Below are positions 37,193 through 47,788 of a DNA stretch of 64,000 nt, piece by piece. The position numbers were made by a program, and so were the translations under genes. This stretch comes from Lichina pygmaea (Eukaryota; Ascomycota; Lichinomycetes; Lichinales; Lichinaceae). Position 1 is the stretch's first letter, and every line of letters starts with the position of its first letter. The stretch lies in assembly GCA_963422465.1 (NCBI GenBank), contig OY730170.1, positions 4,192,379 through 4,256,378 of the forward strand. The letters run 5' to 3'. Below the pieces are notes generated by a model that was not told where the DNA came from, made no database searches, and worked only from the letters and a program-made list of their open reading frames with translations.

Positions 37193-37988
37193 ATGACAAA
37201 CGTTTCGTCAAAGGCGACAGCGATGGAGAAGGTGAGCGTGGTCTTTGAGTATCCAGCCTCCGTGCGCGCCCCCTTGAACCCTGTGGAGCGGCTGCTTCCG
37301 CTTGCGCCGCTTCCTTCTTCTCGTCTTGGCCCCCCCCCCCCCCCCCCGAAGATACAATCACCCGGCGGGCGGAGGTGCCAGGCTGACCCATGCTTTCTAT
37401 CCACTATCATAGCCTCAGAGCGATCCTAGCGCCGGCGAGATGCTCGAGTACGGCGACGAAATCGACAAGAGCACCTTTGAGCAGATCCTCGAGATGGACG
37501 ACGATCCCGGGCAGGAATTCAGCAAGGGGATCGTCTACGGATTCTTTGAACAGGCCGACACGACGTTCAAGAAGATGGAACAGTTTCTGTGAGTTTTCTT
37601 CCCGCTCCCCCACGGGAAAAGATGACTCCTGCGGCGAAGCTGTCTGGAACGACCTCCCCTCCCTTCCCCTCCGCCCCCGCGTCCGACCCGCGTTTCTGAC
37701 ACGACTTGTCCACAAAGGGAACACCGTGACCTCGAGGAACTATCGCAGCTGGGCCACTTTCTCAAGGGTTCGTCCGCGACGCTGGGCCTAACAAAGGTCA
37801 AGGAGAGTTGCGAGAAGATTCAGAACTACGGCAAGCTCAAGGACGAATCCGGCATCGAGGAGGAGCCGGACGAGGATGTCTGTCTCGATCGGATCCGCCA
37901 GACCTTGCCCGTCCTGACCAAGGACTACCACAAGGCCGAACAGATGCTCCGAGAATACTACGAGCCTCAGAAGTCTGAACGATCCTGA
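37193..37988 (+). CDS. ypd1: Ypd1-type histidine phosphotransfer protein
   Basis: Predicted 161 residues; exons 37193-37231, 37413-37588, 37718-37988. It is an HPt four-helix-bundle protein that passes phosphate from hybrid histidine kinases to the response regulators Ssk1 and Skn7 in osmotic and oxidative stress signalling. The phosphorylated residue is H85 in LGHFLKGSSATLGL, followed by the conserved K and G. Helices before it (DEIDKSTFEQILEMDDD, FSKGIVYGFFEQADTTFKKM) and the C-terminal helix are intact, and the length is normal for fungi. The first intron (181 nt) contains a run of 19 C (37329-37347) near its 3' half. The first exon is short (13 codons), and its ATG was chosen because the donor directly after KATAMEK fits the frame. 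Confidence 0.92.
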
Positions 37989-38935
37989 CCCCGCCGTCGT
38001 CGTCCGAGCCACGTCAGACCTACGACGAACCTCGTCAATGTCACAGCTGCATCGTCGTCTGTCAATCGTTGGCGATGACCTGCTCGTTGTCGATTGTTCC
38101 TCATGCTTCACCTTCTCCCCTGCGGGACTTCCTTTGCCCACCTGCCTGCCTGCGTGCTTGTCCGTGTCTCGCGGGCGCTGGAAGACCCACCGACGCGGCC
38201 ACGGCGCACGGCGGCCTTTTGCATCTTCCGGGTTGGCATCGCGAGCAGCGCCTCGTATCGGTCGTCGTCTGCTTCGCTCGCTTTCTTCTGTTGACTCGCT
38301 TTTCTTGTTTCGGGCATATCATACCCCCTTGTCCACGACGCCGTGGACAAGACTTGTTTCTTCCCGCATATATTTTACTCTACCCTGCGATGCCCTCCTC
38401 TCTCTTCTCTCTACTTTGTGCCGCCCTCCTTTGGTTTCTCCGGATGACGTCTTCACGAAGTTCATTGTAGTATAAAAATTGCAGAAAAGATAATATTCTC
38501 CTACCATAGCTGTTCTCAAACATCTCTCCCACACTGTTCTTCTCCCTGCAGTATACTGCGGCGGATCGCACTTGATCCTGCGGCATGGTGCATAGCTCCC
38601 GATCATGTCAAGGTACAGTGACTCATCTCTCTCAATTCTCTCTCAATTCTCTTTCTCTTATCTCTCAGAGCATCTTTCCAATAGACCGTGACATTAATAC
38701 GCCGGGTAACTCGCATGAGCAGTCTTGCAGGAGCAGTCTCAGCATAGCAGTCTCAGGATAATTCGAATCTGTGCTACGTACTTCCATACATCCTGATGGA
38801 GTCACCCTGAGAGCTTTGGAAAACACTACAAGTATGAGGTGTGTGGCCACCTGGCGGGGGACGTCCAAGGGCACAGTACAAAGGTTCCGGTACCGCAATC
38901 TTGCGGGCACGCTAAAGTACAGTGCTTTCCTGGAG

Positions 38936-39034
38936 CTTCTACAAGTCCCTACAAGTCCTCACAAGCTCCTCCACAAGCTTCCTACAAGCTTCTGCAAGCT
39001 CCTACAAGCTTCCACAAGCTCCCACAAGCTCAAG
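38936..39034. repeat. Minisatellite of about 10 bp, nine or so units
   Basis: Consecutive units of 9-12 bp share the core CTYCYACAAG: CTTCTACAAGT, CCCTACAAGT, CTCCTCCACAAG, CTTCCTACAAG, CTTCTGCAAG, CTCCTACAAG, CTTCCACAAG, CTCCCACAAG. The array is unrelated to the nearby inverted repeats of the transposon at 39268. Confidence 0.8.
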
Positions 39035-39267
39035 AGTACCGTGTGACTGCTAGAAGTGGTAGTACTAAAGTACCAGTGCTCTGTACTCCTGTACAAGTAC
39101 TGTGGAGCTACGGTACTGTATCTTGTCAGAGTTGTCTCTGGTGCTGAGCACCGACTATACAAAGTACATGCCACATACCTGTCCCTGATTGTGTGACTAC
39201 AAGTACAAATGGCGGCTACTGTAGTGTGTAGGGGCCGGGGTGAACTTCTGTCGAGACTTGGGTGGTA

Positions 39268-40051
39268 CCCGTGCCGTGGGGGGGTTGATACCCCCCTCTT
39301 ACCGACCTACAGTACGTCCAGAACACCCCGTCCGCCGGATCCGGTTCAACGCCGGATTCTCGACAACTTCAAGTTTACATATCTATAGCTCTACACCACA
39401 ACGACTAAACCAAAATCTAACCGGCTCATTTGATTCCGCTACTTCTGCTCTATGATCCCTGAGATCATAGACTTCTTCTAATTTTTGTGGTGGTGCTGAG
39501 AAGTTGCGATAGTTATTACTCAAGGATAGATTTTCAACAACGTCAATTTGAAATGCCTGTAAATCTATAGAACAACGACAATATAGCAATTTGGATGTGC
39601 GCATCTGACTCCCCTGCTCTTCTAGTACAATCCCTTAAGTTGCAAGCTTTTCCTGATTTTTCTGGTGTTGCTGAGTTGCTGTCGCAGCCTGACTGGTCTG
39701 GATAGTGGCCTAGTGTCGCCTTCTCACGAGAGCTCGCTTCTCTGACTAATACACGTGTTTTCTCCTCTCAAAGTCATCGTGCTGGAACATCAAGATATTT
39801 GGCTAGCTTTGAGATAGTAGCTTTCTTATTGTTGGGGATAGAATCTATGGCCTTGATAATGCAGGCCTCAACCTCCGCGTACGATTTCACCATGTTGTTG
39901 TGGAGTTGTGGTGGATTGAAACTGACAACTATCGACAGATTTGTTAGCTGGCGTTGAACCGGATCCGGCGTTGACACCCCTCCATGGGACGGGGTGTTCT
40001 GGAGGTACCGTAGGTCGGTAAGAGGGGGGTATGCCCCCCCATTGGCACGGG
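39268..40051. mobile_element. Tc1/mariner-pogo type non-autonomous element with about 90-bp inverted repeats
   Basis: Long terminal inverted repeats (left 39268-39353, right 39950-40051) share CCCGTGCC, TACCCCCCTCTTACCGACC, CAGAACACCCCGTC and GGATCCGGTTCAACGCC in the same order. The right arm has a small extra segment. The element is flanked by TA on both sides (39266-39267 and 40052-40053), the target-site duplication of Tc1/mariner/pogo elements. Inside, on the minus strand, a frame starting at an ATG at 39893 encodes about 39 residues of a pogo/Fot1-like transposase N-terminus. It has the helix-turn-helix sequence KKATISKLAKYLDVPAR and then stops at 39774. The DDE catalytic domain is absent, so the element cannot move by itself. 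Two diverged copies of a segment (around 39475 and 39655, with TTTTTSTGGTGKTGCTGAG) lie in the interior. Confidence 0.8.
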
Positions 40052-40375
40052 TATGGTGTACGATATGAAGAGCTTATGTAATCAGAAAGCCATACGTACT
40101 ACGTACGTACATACTTACGAAAGTTACTCACCAGGTGCCCCACAATGCGTACTGCCGTACCGGTACTGGCAGGGGTTGGGTCGTGAGCTTGACCATGCGG
40201 CTTAAAATGCGGCTCAACAAAGAACACCCTTGAACAAAGGTCCTTAGGAGCAGCAACAGCAGCGCCGATAGACAGACGGACGAATCCCAATCAGCCATCC
40301 TCAAGCCCACGAGCCCACGAGCCCACGACCCAAGACAAAACAAGGTCTCTCCTTCCTTCCATCCGACGCGACACG

Positions 40376-41259
40376 ATGGCGGCCGTCGAGTTGAGCCGCA
40401 CCATACCGGTGCAGCCCACGGCCGCGAGCATGGCCATCGCGACGGCCATCGTGGCCGGGCTAGGAGGGTACTTTCTGGGCCAAGCCTCGTCGCTGGGCTT
40501 CACACGCGGTCTACTATCCAACGAAGCTCGACGCCATGATCGAAAACGTCATCATCATCGGCGGCGGACGACCTCGCCGTCGTCGTCTTCGTCTTTGTCG
40601 GCCCTGTCTGCAGCCTCAGAGTCAGGGTCAGGATCAGGGTCAGGGTCAGGTTCTCGCCTGTCAGCAGCCTCCGACGAGATCTCGACGAGCGACGACGAGA
40701 CCGACGTGCAATCTGTCGCAGACCTCAAGGACTTCAAGGACAAGAGCAAGCACGAACATAAGCTCGTGCTTGTGGCTCGCAGCGACCTGGGTATGAGCAA
40801 AGGTACGTTCAAGATCCGAAAATTTTTTTGGGGGCCAACGATGGGATGTATCGAGTGGTGAATGGCGGGCAATCGATTTGGATATATACATGTTCATGGT
40901 GATTTCTACGCGCGGAGGGAGGCTTCGTTTTTTACTCTGGGAATACAGGCAAGATCGCGGCTCAGTGCTCCCACGCTACCTTGGCCTGCTACAAGACCCT
41001 GCTCAACTCTGGCTCATCGGCAAAATCTATCCTCCGTCGTTGGGAACGTACCGGCCAAGGCAAGGTTGCGCTGCAGGTCAGAGGAGAGGACGAGCTGCTC
41101 ATGCTGCAGGCCCGCGCCATCAGCCTCGGCCTCTGTGCCCAGATCGTGCGCGACGCGGGCCGGACCCAGATCGCCGCCGGCAGTGCCACCGTCCTCGGCG
41201 TCGGCCCAGGACCAAAGGGAGTGGTGGATCAGGTCACCGGGCATCTGAAACTGCTGTGA
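40376..41259 (+). CDS. pth2: Peptidyl-tRNA hydrolase Pth2
   Basis: Predicted 245 residues; exons 40376-40802 and 40949-41259. It hydrolyses peptidyl-tRNA released from stalled ribosomes. The catalytic domain (about residues 125-245) starts HKLVLVARSDLGMSKGKIAAQCSHA, interrupted by the intron after the first base of the Gly codon of SKG. It then has LLMLQARAISLGLCAQIVRDAGRTQ and the C-terminal GPGPKGVVDQVTGHLKLL, all typical of the archaeal/eukaryotic Pth2 family. Before it comes a hydrophobic helix (about 19-42, AIATAIVAGLGGYFLGQASS), matching the mitochondrial outer-membrane anchor of fungal and animal Pth2. A Ser- and acid-rich linker with a (Ser-Gly)n run follows. The length is normal. Confidence 0.94.
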
Positions 41260-42073
41260 TCCTTGGCACGCAGCATCTTGATAGAACAGCGGAGTGGAAA
41301 AGCATTTACAGTGGCGTACGGGGAAACGATATTGATACCAATGATATTGTTGCATGTAATATTGTCTGGGGACTAAGGCGACTTGGGGTAGAGCAGATCA
41401 GCTTGCCTGTTTCACGCAAATGGTGCTCTTGCTCTTTGGCCTTTATAGCTCATCAAAAACCCCCAATAATAACCCCCAGTGTAGCCGCATGTAGGCAAGT
41501 CATGGTTTGTCCCTAACATCACCAGCCGACGGCCAGTCAGCAAAGGGAAGTGGAATATGACGCCCCGTGAAGGACTCAGCCGAAGACGAGGGAGAACAGA
41601 GAGACGAGGGAGATTGCAAAAAGCGCTCTCGGCCTCAGACACCCCGAGCCCCGGGTCCCCGGCGAGTGAACATCTCCAACGTTTCACTTCTGAGATCCGT
41701 CGACCTGGAAGATTGACACCACGAAAGTCCTGATTTTGGGATGAGCAAAAACAAAGAGAAGATGGCTCCTCGAGTGCGGTCGAATTGCTTCACGTCCAAC
41801 GAGCGAGTGACCTGGTCGTCCCCAAAGGAGAGAGAGGTACCACCGTCGGAACGAGAAACGGATCTGTGGTGGAAGAAAGAAAATAGATGTGCGAGCCCAG
41901 ATATTTAAAGGGCCGAGGAAGGCAAGTCCCGTGACGCGTTTCGGGTCAGGTAAGCACATCTTACGTAATGATAGACTTCGTGATAAGCACGTGATCAATC
42001 ACTCTTCATTGAAGACTCATCAGTCTCCCACTTGCACCTTGGTACACGCTCGAGACCCACCGGCTTCCTCACC
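41260..42073. other. Intergenic, 0.8 kb; snu66 promoter region
   Basis: No gene recognised. A CACGTGATCA E-box lies near 41988, about 85 bp before the snu66 start codon. Nothing else stands out. Confidence 0.5.
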
Positions 42074-43458
42074 ATGGACGCAATCTCAATCGAAGAGACC
42101 AACCGCATCCGGACTGCCATCGGGCTCAAGCCACTGCCCGTGCCGGGCAAGGCAGACGGGCCCAGCTTCAAGGAGCCCAGATCATCAGCCGGTAAGGGCA
42201 ATGGAGACGAGGAGCAAGGCAGCACGCTAGAGTCTCGACAGGGAGCTGCCTATGATAACTGGAAGAGCCTCCAGGACGAAGCCGCTGCCAAGGCAGCCCG
42301 CGACGTCAAGAACGAGGCGGTCAAAAAGGCCCGGGATGCATCTCGTCGGTTCGCAAAGCTGGAAGGCAAAGGTCTCGGCGAGGCGGATGAAGATGGCGAG
42401 GACGTCGATGCGCGCACGTGGCTCGTGAAGCAGAAGAAGCGGCAGAAGCAGATCGCAAAGGCGAGGAGACTCGAGCAAGAACTGGCCGAGCGCGAAGGAG
42501 CGGCGGCGGCGGCGACGGAGTACACGGCAGAGGACTTGGCCGGCGTTCAGGTGGCACATGAACTCGACGACTTCGAAGCCGGCGACGAGCAGGTCCTGAC
42601 CCTCAAAGACACGACCATCGACCAGAACGAGGATGAAGGCGACGAGCTCGAGAACGCCGAGCTCCGGGCAAAGGAGACGGTGGCGCAGCGGCTGGAGTCC
42701 AAGAAGCGGACGTTGACCTACAATCCCAACGAAGATCTCGAAGATGGCGCCAAGCCTCTCCTGGCCAAGTACGACGAGGAGATTGACGGGAAGAAGCGCA
42801 AGGCGTTCACGTTGGGTGGCCAGGGGTTGACGTCGGATGCAAAGGCGGCGATGAAGGAGGAAGCACGAGAGAGGCTCAAGACGCAGTCGCTCAGTTTGAA
42901 CGTTGGCCGTAAGCTGGTTCTGCACTCTCCTACGACAGCTTCGACGGCTGACGGGCATCCTGCAGAAGACCAAGCCCCGTCGGATTACCAAGAACCAGCC
43001 GAGGTGAAGGTACGGAAGATGAAGAAGAAGAAAAGCAAGTCGACGAAGCGCAAAGCCCTCGACGATGCAGACGACATATTTCCCGTGCCCGAGGAGGGAG
43101 CAGGAGCGAACGGTGATGATTCTGCGATGGACGTCGACTCGAGAGCCGAGGCCGTCCCGAAAGCGGCCCTGGCGAAGCGGTCCTTTGCGGAGACTTCCCT
43201 CGTCGACGATGAGGATCTACAGGCTGCGCTGGCCGTCCAGCGGCGGAACGCGCTGAAGAAGCGCAAGAAGACGGGTCCGGCCGAGCTCGCCAGGCAGATC
43301 CGCGAAGACGCCGAAGGCGGCGGGGCCGAGATGGACGTCGAAGAGGACGGCGGCCTTGTCATCGACGAGACCTCCGAGTTTGTCGCCAACATCCAGAAAC
43401 CCGAGCCTCCAGCTCGCCGAAGAAACGCTAACCCGAAGGCGCCGTATCCGCCCTCCCG

Positions 43459-43495
<37 letters not shown>

Positions 43496-44176
43496 CACCT
43501 CGACGGCGATGGCGACGTCGACATGTCCCCCAGGAACGAGGGCCTCAGCGACGAGGCTCAGCACGACCCTCACGCGCGGGCCGCCAGTCCGCCGACGGCG
43601 ACTTCGACCGGCCTCGACGCCGAGACGACACTGGACAAGGGCATCGGCTCGACGCTGGCGATGCTGACGCAGCGAGGACTGCTGAAGCAATCGTCGAGCG
43701 GCGACCTGACGGCGCTGCACCGCGAGCGGCAGCGCTTCCTGGCCGAGAAGCAGCGACGCGAGGGCGATGCCGAGCGACGGGCGCGGCTGCAGCGCGAACG
43801 GGACCGGGCGAGCGGGAAGCTCGAGCGCATGTCGGCGCGCGAGAAGGAGGCGTACGCGCAGGCGGAGAACAAGCAACGCGACCAGTACGAGTCGCGGCAG
43901 ATGGCCGAGGTCTTCAACCGCGAGTACCGGCCCGACATCGAGCTCAGCTACGTGGACGAGTTTGGCCGGCACATGAGCCAGAAGGAGGCCTTCAAGCACC
44001 TGAGCCACCAGTTCCACGGCAAGGGCAGCGGCAAGCACAAGACCGAGCGCCGGCTCAAGAAGATCGACGAGGAGAAGAAACGCGAGGCCCAGAGCGCGCT
44101 CAGCGGCAACCTCAACGACACCACCATGGGCGTCGTGTCCAAGACGGCCAAGACGCCTGGCATCCGACTGCAGTGA
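42074..44176 (+). CDS. snu66: Snu66/SART1, U4/U6.U5 tri-snRNP protein
   Basis: Single-exon gene of 700 residues, a SART-1 family protein that holds the spliceosomal tri-snRNP together. The first residues (MDAISIEETNRIRTAIGLK, then PLP) match the start of fungal Snu66 and resemble the Hub1-binding HIND element. The family blocks WLVKQKKRQKQIAKARRLEQEL (in two parts), DLAGVQVAHELDDFE and LTLKDTTI follow. The C-terminal SART-1 core includes GSTLAMLTQRGLLKQ, DIELSYVDEFGRHMSQKEAF, LSHQFHGKGSGKHKTERRLK and TMGVVSKTAKTPGIRLQ. Charged coiled coil fills the centre, with a run of Pro-Glu repeats near residue 465. The ATG at 42074 was preferred over an in-frame ATG at 42032 because the family starts there. 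Confidence 0.94.
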
Positions 44177-44945
44177 GCGTACGATACGTACTGACGGTAC
44201 TGTCCCTCGAGCAGAGCGAGCGAGCAGGACAAGCATGTTCTCAAGGCTTTTTTTGTGTCGTGAGGTGTCTAGTTACAACGGCCTTGTTGCTCGTGAATGA
44301 CCACGTCGAAATACTCCCTTCCTTCCTCCCTCTTCCCTTATCACTTGCTGTACCTACTCCACCTATTCAAACAACCAGGGAGTCTGGTCCTTTGCCGTTA
44401 CAGTCGTCTAGAGTTGACTAGGAATACTCGTCGCCCTTGAACTTGTGTAGATACTCCCCTACGGAGTACATACAGTACGAGCGTGTAGTCGTACTCTGCT
44501 GTGGTGCTCTGCCTCATGGGCGTCATGTACGTAACGTATGTGTGGTGGCTAGCCCAGCTTGCTTGATTTTTACTTGCCGACTGGTAAAAGAAGCTTTCGA
44601 GACTAATGAAATCTGTCTTTGTCATGACGGAAAACTGGCCAAGTTCTGCACGGTGATCAACTGCTAGGCGCGAAGGGGTTGGGACGGTGCTAGGACTACA
44701 GCTCCTAGAGAGCGATCTATACTGTATAGGTGCCGATAGGTCACGTGAAATACCACGTGACAACGGATACATCTCTTAGCACCTTTGACGTCTCCTCCTG
44801 CTTGTTCTAGAATATCGTAGTCACGTGACTGCTGATCTGGCCGATCTCCAGACATTGACTTAGTCATATATTACTAATACAGTACCAGATATGGTTCACC
44901 TCTGATACTCTTTGGTGTTGACTGGGCTGCTGGCTTCAACACACA
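44177..44945. other. Intergenic, 0.8 kb; bL28m promoter
   Basis: Contains the 3' flank of snu66, several GTACGTA/ACGGAGTAC motifs (about 44460-44540) and a cluster of CACGTG boxes close to the next gene. No coding sequence seen. Confidence 0.5.
44741..44828. promoter_or_regulatory. Cluster of three CACGTG E-boxes upstream of bL28m
   Basis: TCACGTGA at 44741-44748, CCACGTGAC around 44753-44761 and TCACGTGA at 44821-44828 lie 120-205 bp before the start codon of the mitochondrial ribosomal protein gene. TCACGTGA is the recognition sequence of Cbf1-type bHLH factors. In some ascomycetes these regulate ribosomal and respiratory genes. The sites are seen directly; the function is inference. Confidence 0.5.
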
Positions 44946-45626
44946 ATGGCCTCCCACTCACGATCTGTCATCTCCTTGGCAAGTCTCCGACGCGCCGGCA
45001 TTGGATCTGTAGGTCGACAGTCAGAACCGCTGTCATGCTCAGGCTCCTCGACACACCGAGCCTCGCCTCTCGAGTTCTTCCGACCATTGTCCTGCAGCTC
45101 GACCCGATTCGGCTCAGCAGATGAGAAGCTCGAGCGGATCCACCGCGCGGTTCCCGAATACCCGTACGCGCCACGGAACTGGTACAAGCAATCGAACTTC
45201 GGGCTGTACGCCGGTCGACATATTCGATTCGGCAACTCGGTGTCGGACGAGTACGAGAACAAGAACCGGCGTTGGTGGAGACCGAACGTGCAATCCAAAC
45301 GACTGTGGTCAGAGGCCCTGGGTCGCCTCATCCGCATCAGGGTCACGGCTCGTGTCCTGCGGACGATCGACAAGGTCGGCGGCCTGGACGAGTACCTGCT
45401 CGGAGAAAAGCCCGCCCGCATCAAGGAGCTCGGCATGGGAGGCTGGCTTCTGCGCTGGAGGATGATCAAGACGGCGGCCGTCGCAGAGCGGTTCGCGCAG
45501 GAGCGGCAACGGATGGGACTTCCACCGGTCGTCAGAAAGGAGAAGAGACCGAAAAGGAAGGACAAAGAGGTAGAGGGGGAGGATGAGCAAGCGCAGTCAT
45601 CGAGTGGAGGATCTCGAGAGCAATGA
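44946..45626 (+). CDS. Mitochondrial large-subunit ribosomal protein bL28m
   Basis: Single-exon gene of 226 residues. The N-terminal 55 residues are rich in Ser/Arg with few acids (SRSVISLASLRRAGIGSVG), as in a mitochondrial presequence. The core has the L28 pattern YKQSNFGLYAGRHIRFGN, then SDEYENKNRRWWRPNVQ, SKRLWSEALGRLIRIRVTAR and LRTIDKVGGLDEYLL, as in yeast Mrpl24 and bacterial L28. The C-terminal extension is lysine/arginine-rich and then acidic. It is the third + strand gene in a row after pth2 and snu66, with no overlap. Confidence 0.92.
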   Translation: MASHSRSVISLASLRRAGIGSVGRQSEPLSCSGSSTHRASPLEFFRPLSCSSTRFGSADEKLERIHRAVPEYPYAPRNWYKQSNFGLYAGRHIRFGNSVSDEYENKNRRWWRPNVQSKRLWSEALGRLIRIRVTARVLRTIDKVGGLDEYLLGEKPARIKELGMGGWLLRWRMIKTAAVAERFAQERQRMGLPPVVRKEKRPKRKDKEVEGEDEQAQSSSGGSREQ

Positions 45627-47788
45627 CCTTTGGAAGGGGACAAAGCCGCAGATCGAAAGACGACTTCATCACGGCGACTGAGTGGCTCTACGACGGGTCA
45701 TGCTTGAAGAAACGTGGCATCTATCGGGTCGAGGCGCATTGAGATCCTCGGGATGACTTGGTTCAGCGTCATGCCGTGTCGGACACAAGACTCGTGGGCA
45801 GCTTCCAGCCAGGACTGGCGTCGTCTGCGAATTTCCTTCCCTGGCGCAATGGCATGGCTGAATGGCATGGCTGCAGGTCGAGCGCACAATAACATCATCT
45901 GCTTGGCTCCAGCGCATACCGGACGCAAGGCTCGCTGATGACACTCTCTGGAGTCGCGGGTGCCGCGGATGCTCATAACGCCAAGGCAGAGCAGAGCAAG
46001 GCTCCATCGTGCCAGGCAGCGGAGCGAGGCCATCGGTGACCAGAAGCATTGCATTATCTCAGCCGGAGCTCAGCATGTCCTATACAATACCGTGTACACA
46101 TAGGCATTGTCTGCAAGACCTTGGGCAATTTTCAGCACTTCCGCGCCTCCAATGTGTTGAGCGCGCCAAGTCACTACCCTCTGCGCCGTCTTCATTTGCC
46201 AATGATCGTCCCATCTGGACGCCCACCACTGTCGAGACGACCGTATTTTGTTATCATCAATCTTTGTTCGAGTTCATTAGCCTGTTGCAGCATCGCGTGC
46301 AAAGGCCTCTCCATACCGAACCGGATAAGCTACTCAGTCTTCCAAGCTGGTACTCTAAAACAAGACTGGAATATGCGAAAGGTGAGTCGGTATGTGGGGA
46401 GATAGGCATGTACATACGTACAGTATGTGCAGGAGGCAGTTGTACGTACTGTACTGGTGGACGTGAGCGTTGTCGCAACAGTTGGCTGGGTCAGCGCTTT
46501 GCGGCAGTGGTTCGCCGGTAGACGGGCAGAGGGGCTGTGCCTGTTGTAGTAGTAGGTGCTCTAGGCTATCGTGGCTTTCTCAGGCCTACGGTACTGTATG
46601 TTACAGGTGTCCATCGCTACTCGATGGTCGGTGACGTACAGTACCGGTACGGGGTTTAGGCGCGGTAGGCTAGGACAATGCTATAAGTATACGGAGGTGC
46701 AGTGGGGTGACGACAATCTACACCCCCCCCCCTCCTTCCCTTTCCCCCATCATGAGAACCTGGCTGCTTAGCTTGCTAATTAGCAATAGTAGGGCTATGA
46801 ACAGTATCCCTGTTGTCCCACTCCTAATCATTGCTGATGAGCCGAGCGATCCGGTATTCTAGATTGTTCGATTCCGGACGCATTAGTACTGTTGCGGCCC
46901 AAGGTACAGTAGGGCCATGGCTAGGCCAAACTCAGTGACTTGGCTTAGGCCGCAGAGCTCCAGTGTCACGGTGATTGTCACAACATACGTGCTCTTAGTC
47001 TCAACGGGCATAAGCAACGCGACAAGACTGTCAGTTTCCTCCCGATAGTATCACTAAGAACTAGATGGATGTTTCCAAAGTCGACCTTGTACGAGAGCTT
47101 ACATAGACTTTTGTCGTGCTACTGTACTCGTAGTCAGCTAGCTAGGCTGAGAGGCCAGCAGGCCGTTGCCTTAATGGCTGTACCAATTACGGAGTACTAA
47201 CACCTACTTAGATCGACGTACCAAGGCGAATTTTGTATGGGGTCACACAGACTTGAGTTGTGCCACTCTATACCGGTATGGGGGGAACCCATGACGTCCA
47301 ACTCCCTGCCCAGGGGGGGTTAGTACGGTAGTAGTCACTGTACGCTCTGTACGTAACGTACTTTTACTACTGCTCTGCAATAGCCTCAGCTCAGTCTGTC
47401 AGACGACGCTGACTCGGTCTATCAAGTTCAAATACTCGAGTGCACTACTCGTAGTGTGCTCTACTCGTGCTTACTGCTTACCCGTATGATAAGCCTAACA
47501 AGCTCCCCCGCGTCATTATTATCCTCGTGCGCTCACCGGCGTTGAGCCTCTTGCTGTTAGCGACCAACGTTTTTGGCGCTTTTCCTCTTTGGCGAGCTTC
47601 CTGACGTCAGGAAGCTGAAGTGTCAATGTCCGCCTCTCTCGATCATCGTTCCTGACCTTTGAGTTGAAATAAAGACGTCAAGGAGGAGGATTGTCCGGCA
47701 CCACAGCGGTTCGAGCACCAGCAGGAAAAGCCATCGAGAAGGTCTCCAGCATTGGCCTTGAGAAAGGCGTGAGATTTCCGGACCGAGG
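45627..47788. other. Intergenic, 2.2 kb; no gene recognised
   Basis: Short open frames only. 46400-46720 is rich in TACGTAC/GTACAGTA motifs. Around 46891-46952 an imperfect inverted repeat (TGCGGCCCAAG ... CTTAGGCCGCA) is visible. 47270-47345 has G-runs and GTACG motifs. No domain or splice pattern supports a gene. Confidence 0.5.

Larger units (their letters stand above)
37989..40375. other. Intergenic, 2.4 kb, with a minisatellite and an inverted-repeat transposon
   Basis: Between ypd1 and pth2. 37989-38480 is the ypd1 3' flank. A 10-bp minisatellite lies at 38936-39034 and a TA-flanked transposon at 39268-40051. Nothing else is recognisable; several TACAAGTAC/AGTACAG motifs lie around 39060-39210. 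Confidence 0.5.

Noticed and set aside
36402-37410. Overlapping frames of 210-240 codons on both strands
   Set aside because: Neither resembles a known family and both are explained by GC-rich composition, so I list the region as intergenic.
43217-44236. 339-codon open frame on the minus strand
   Set aside because: Antisense to snu66 in a GC-rich coding region; composition is Leu/Arg/Ala only, with no domain.
46891-46952. Imperfect inverted repeat as a possible MITE
   Set aside because: The arms are only about 11 bp with mismatches and no target-site duplication was found.
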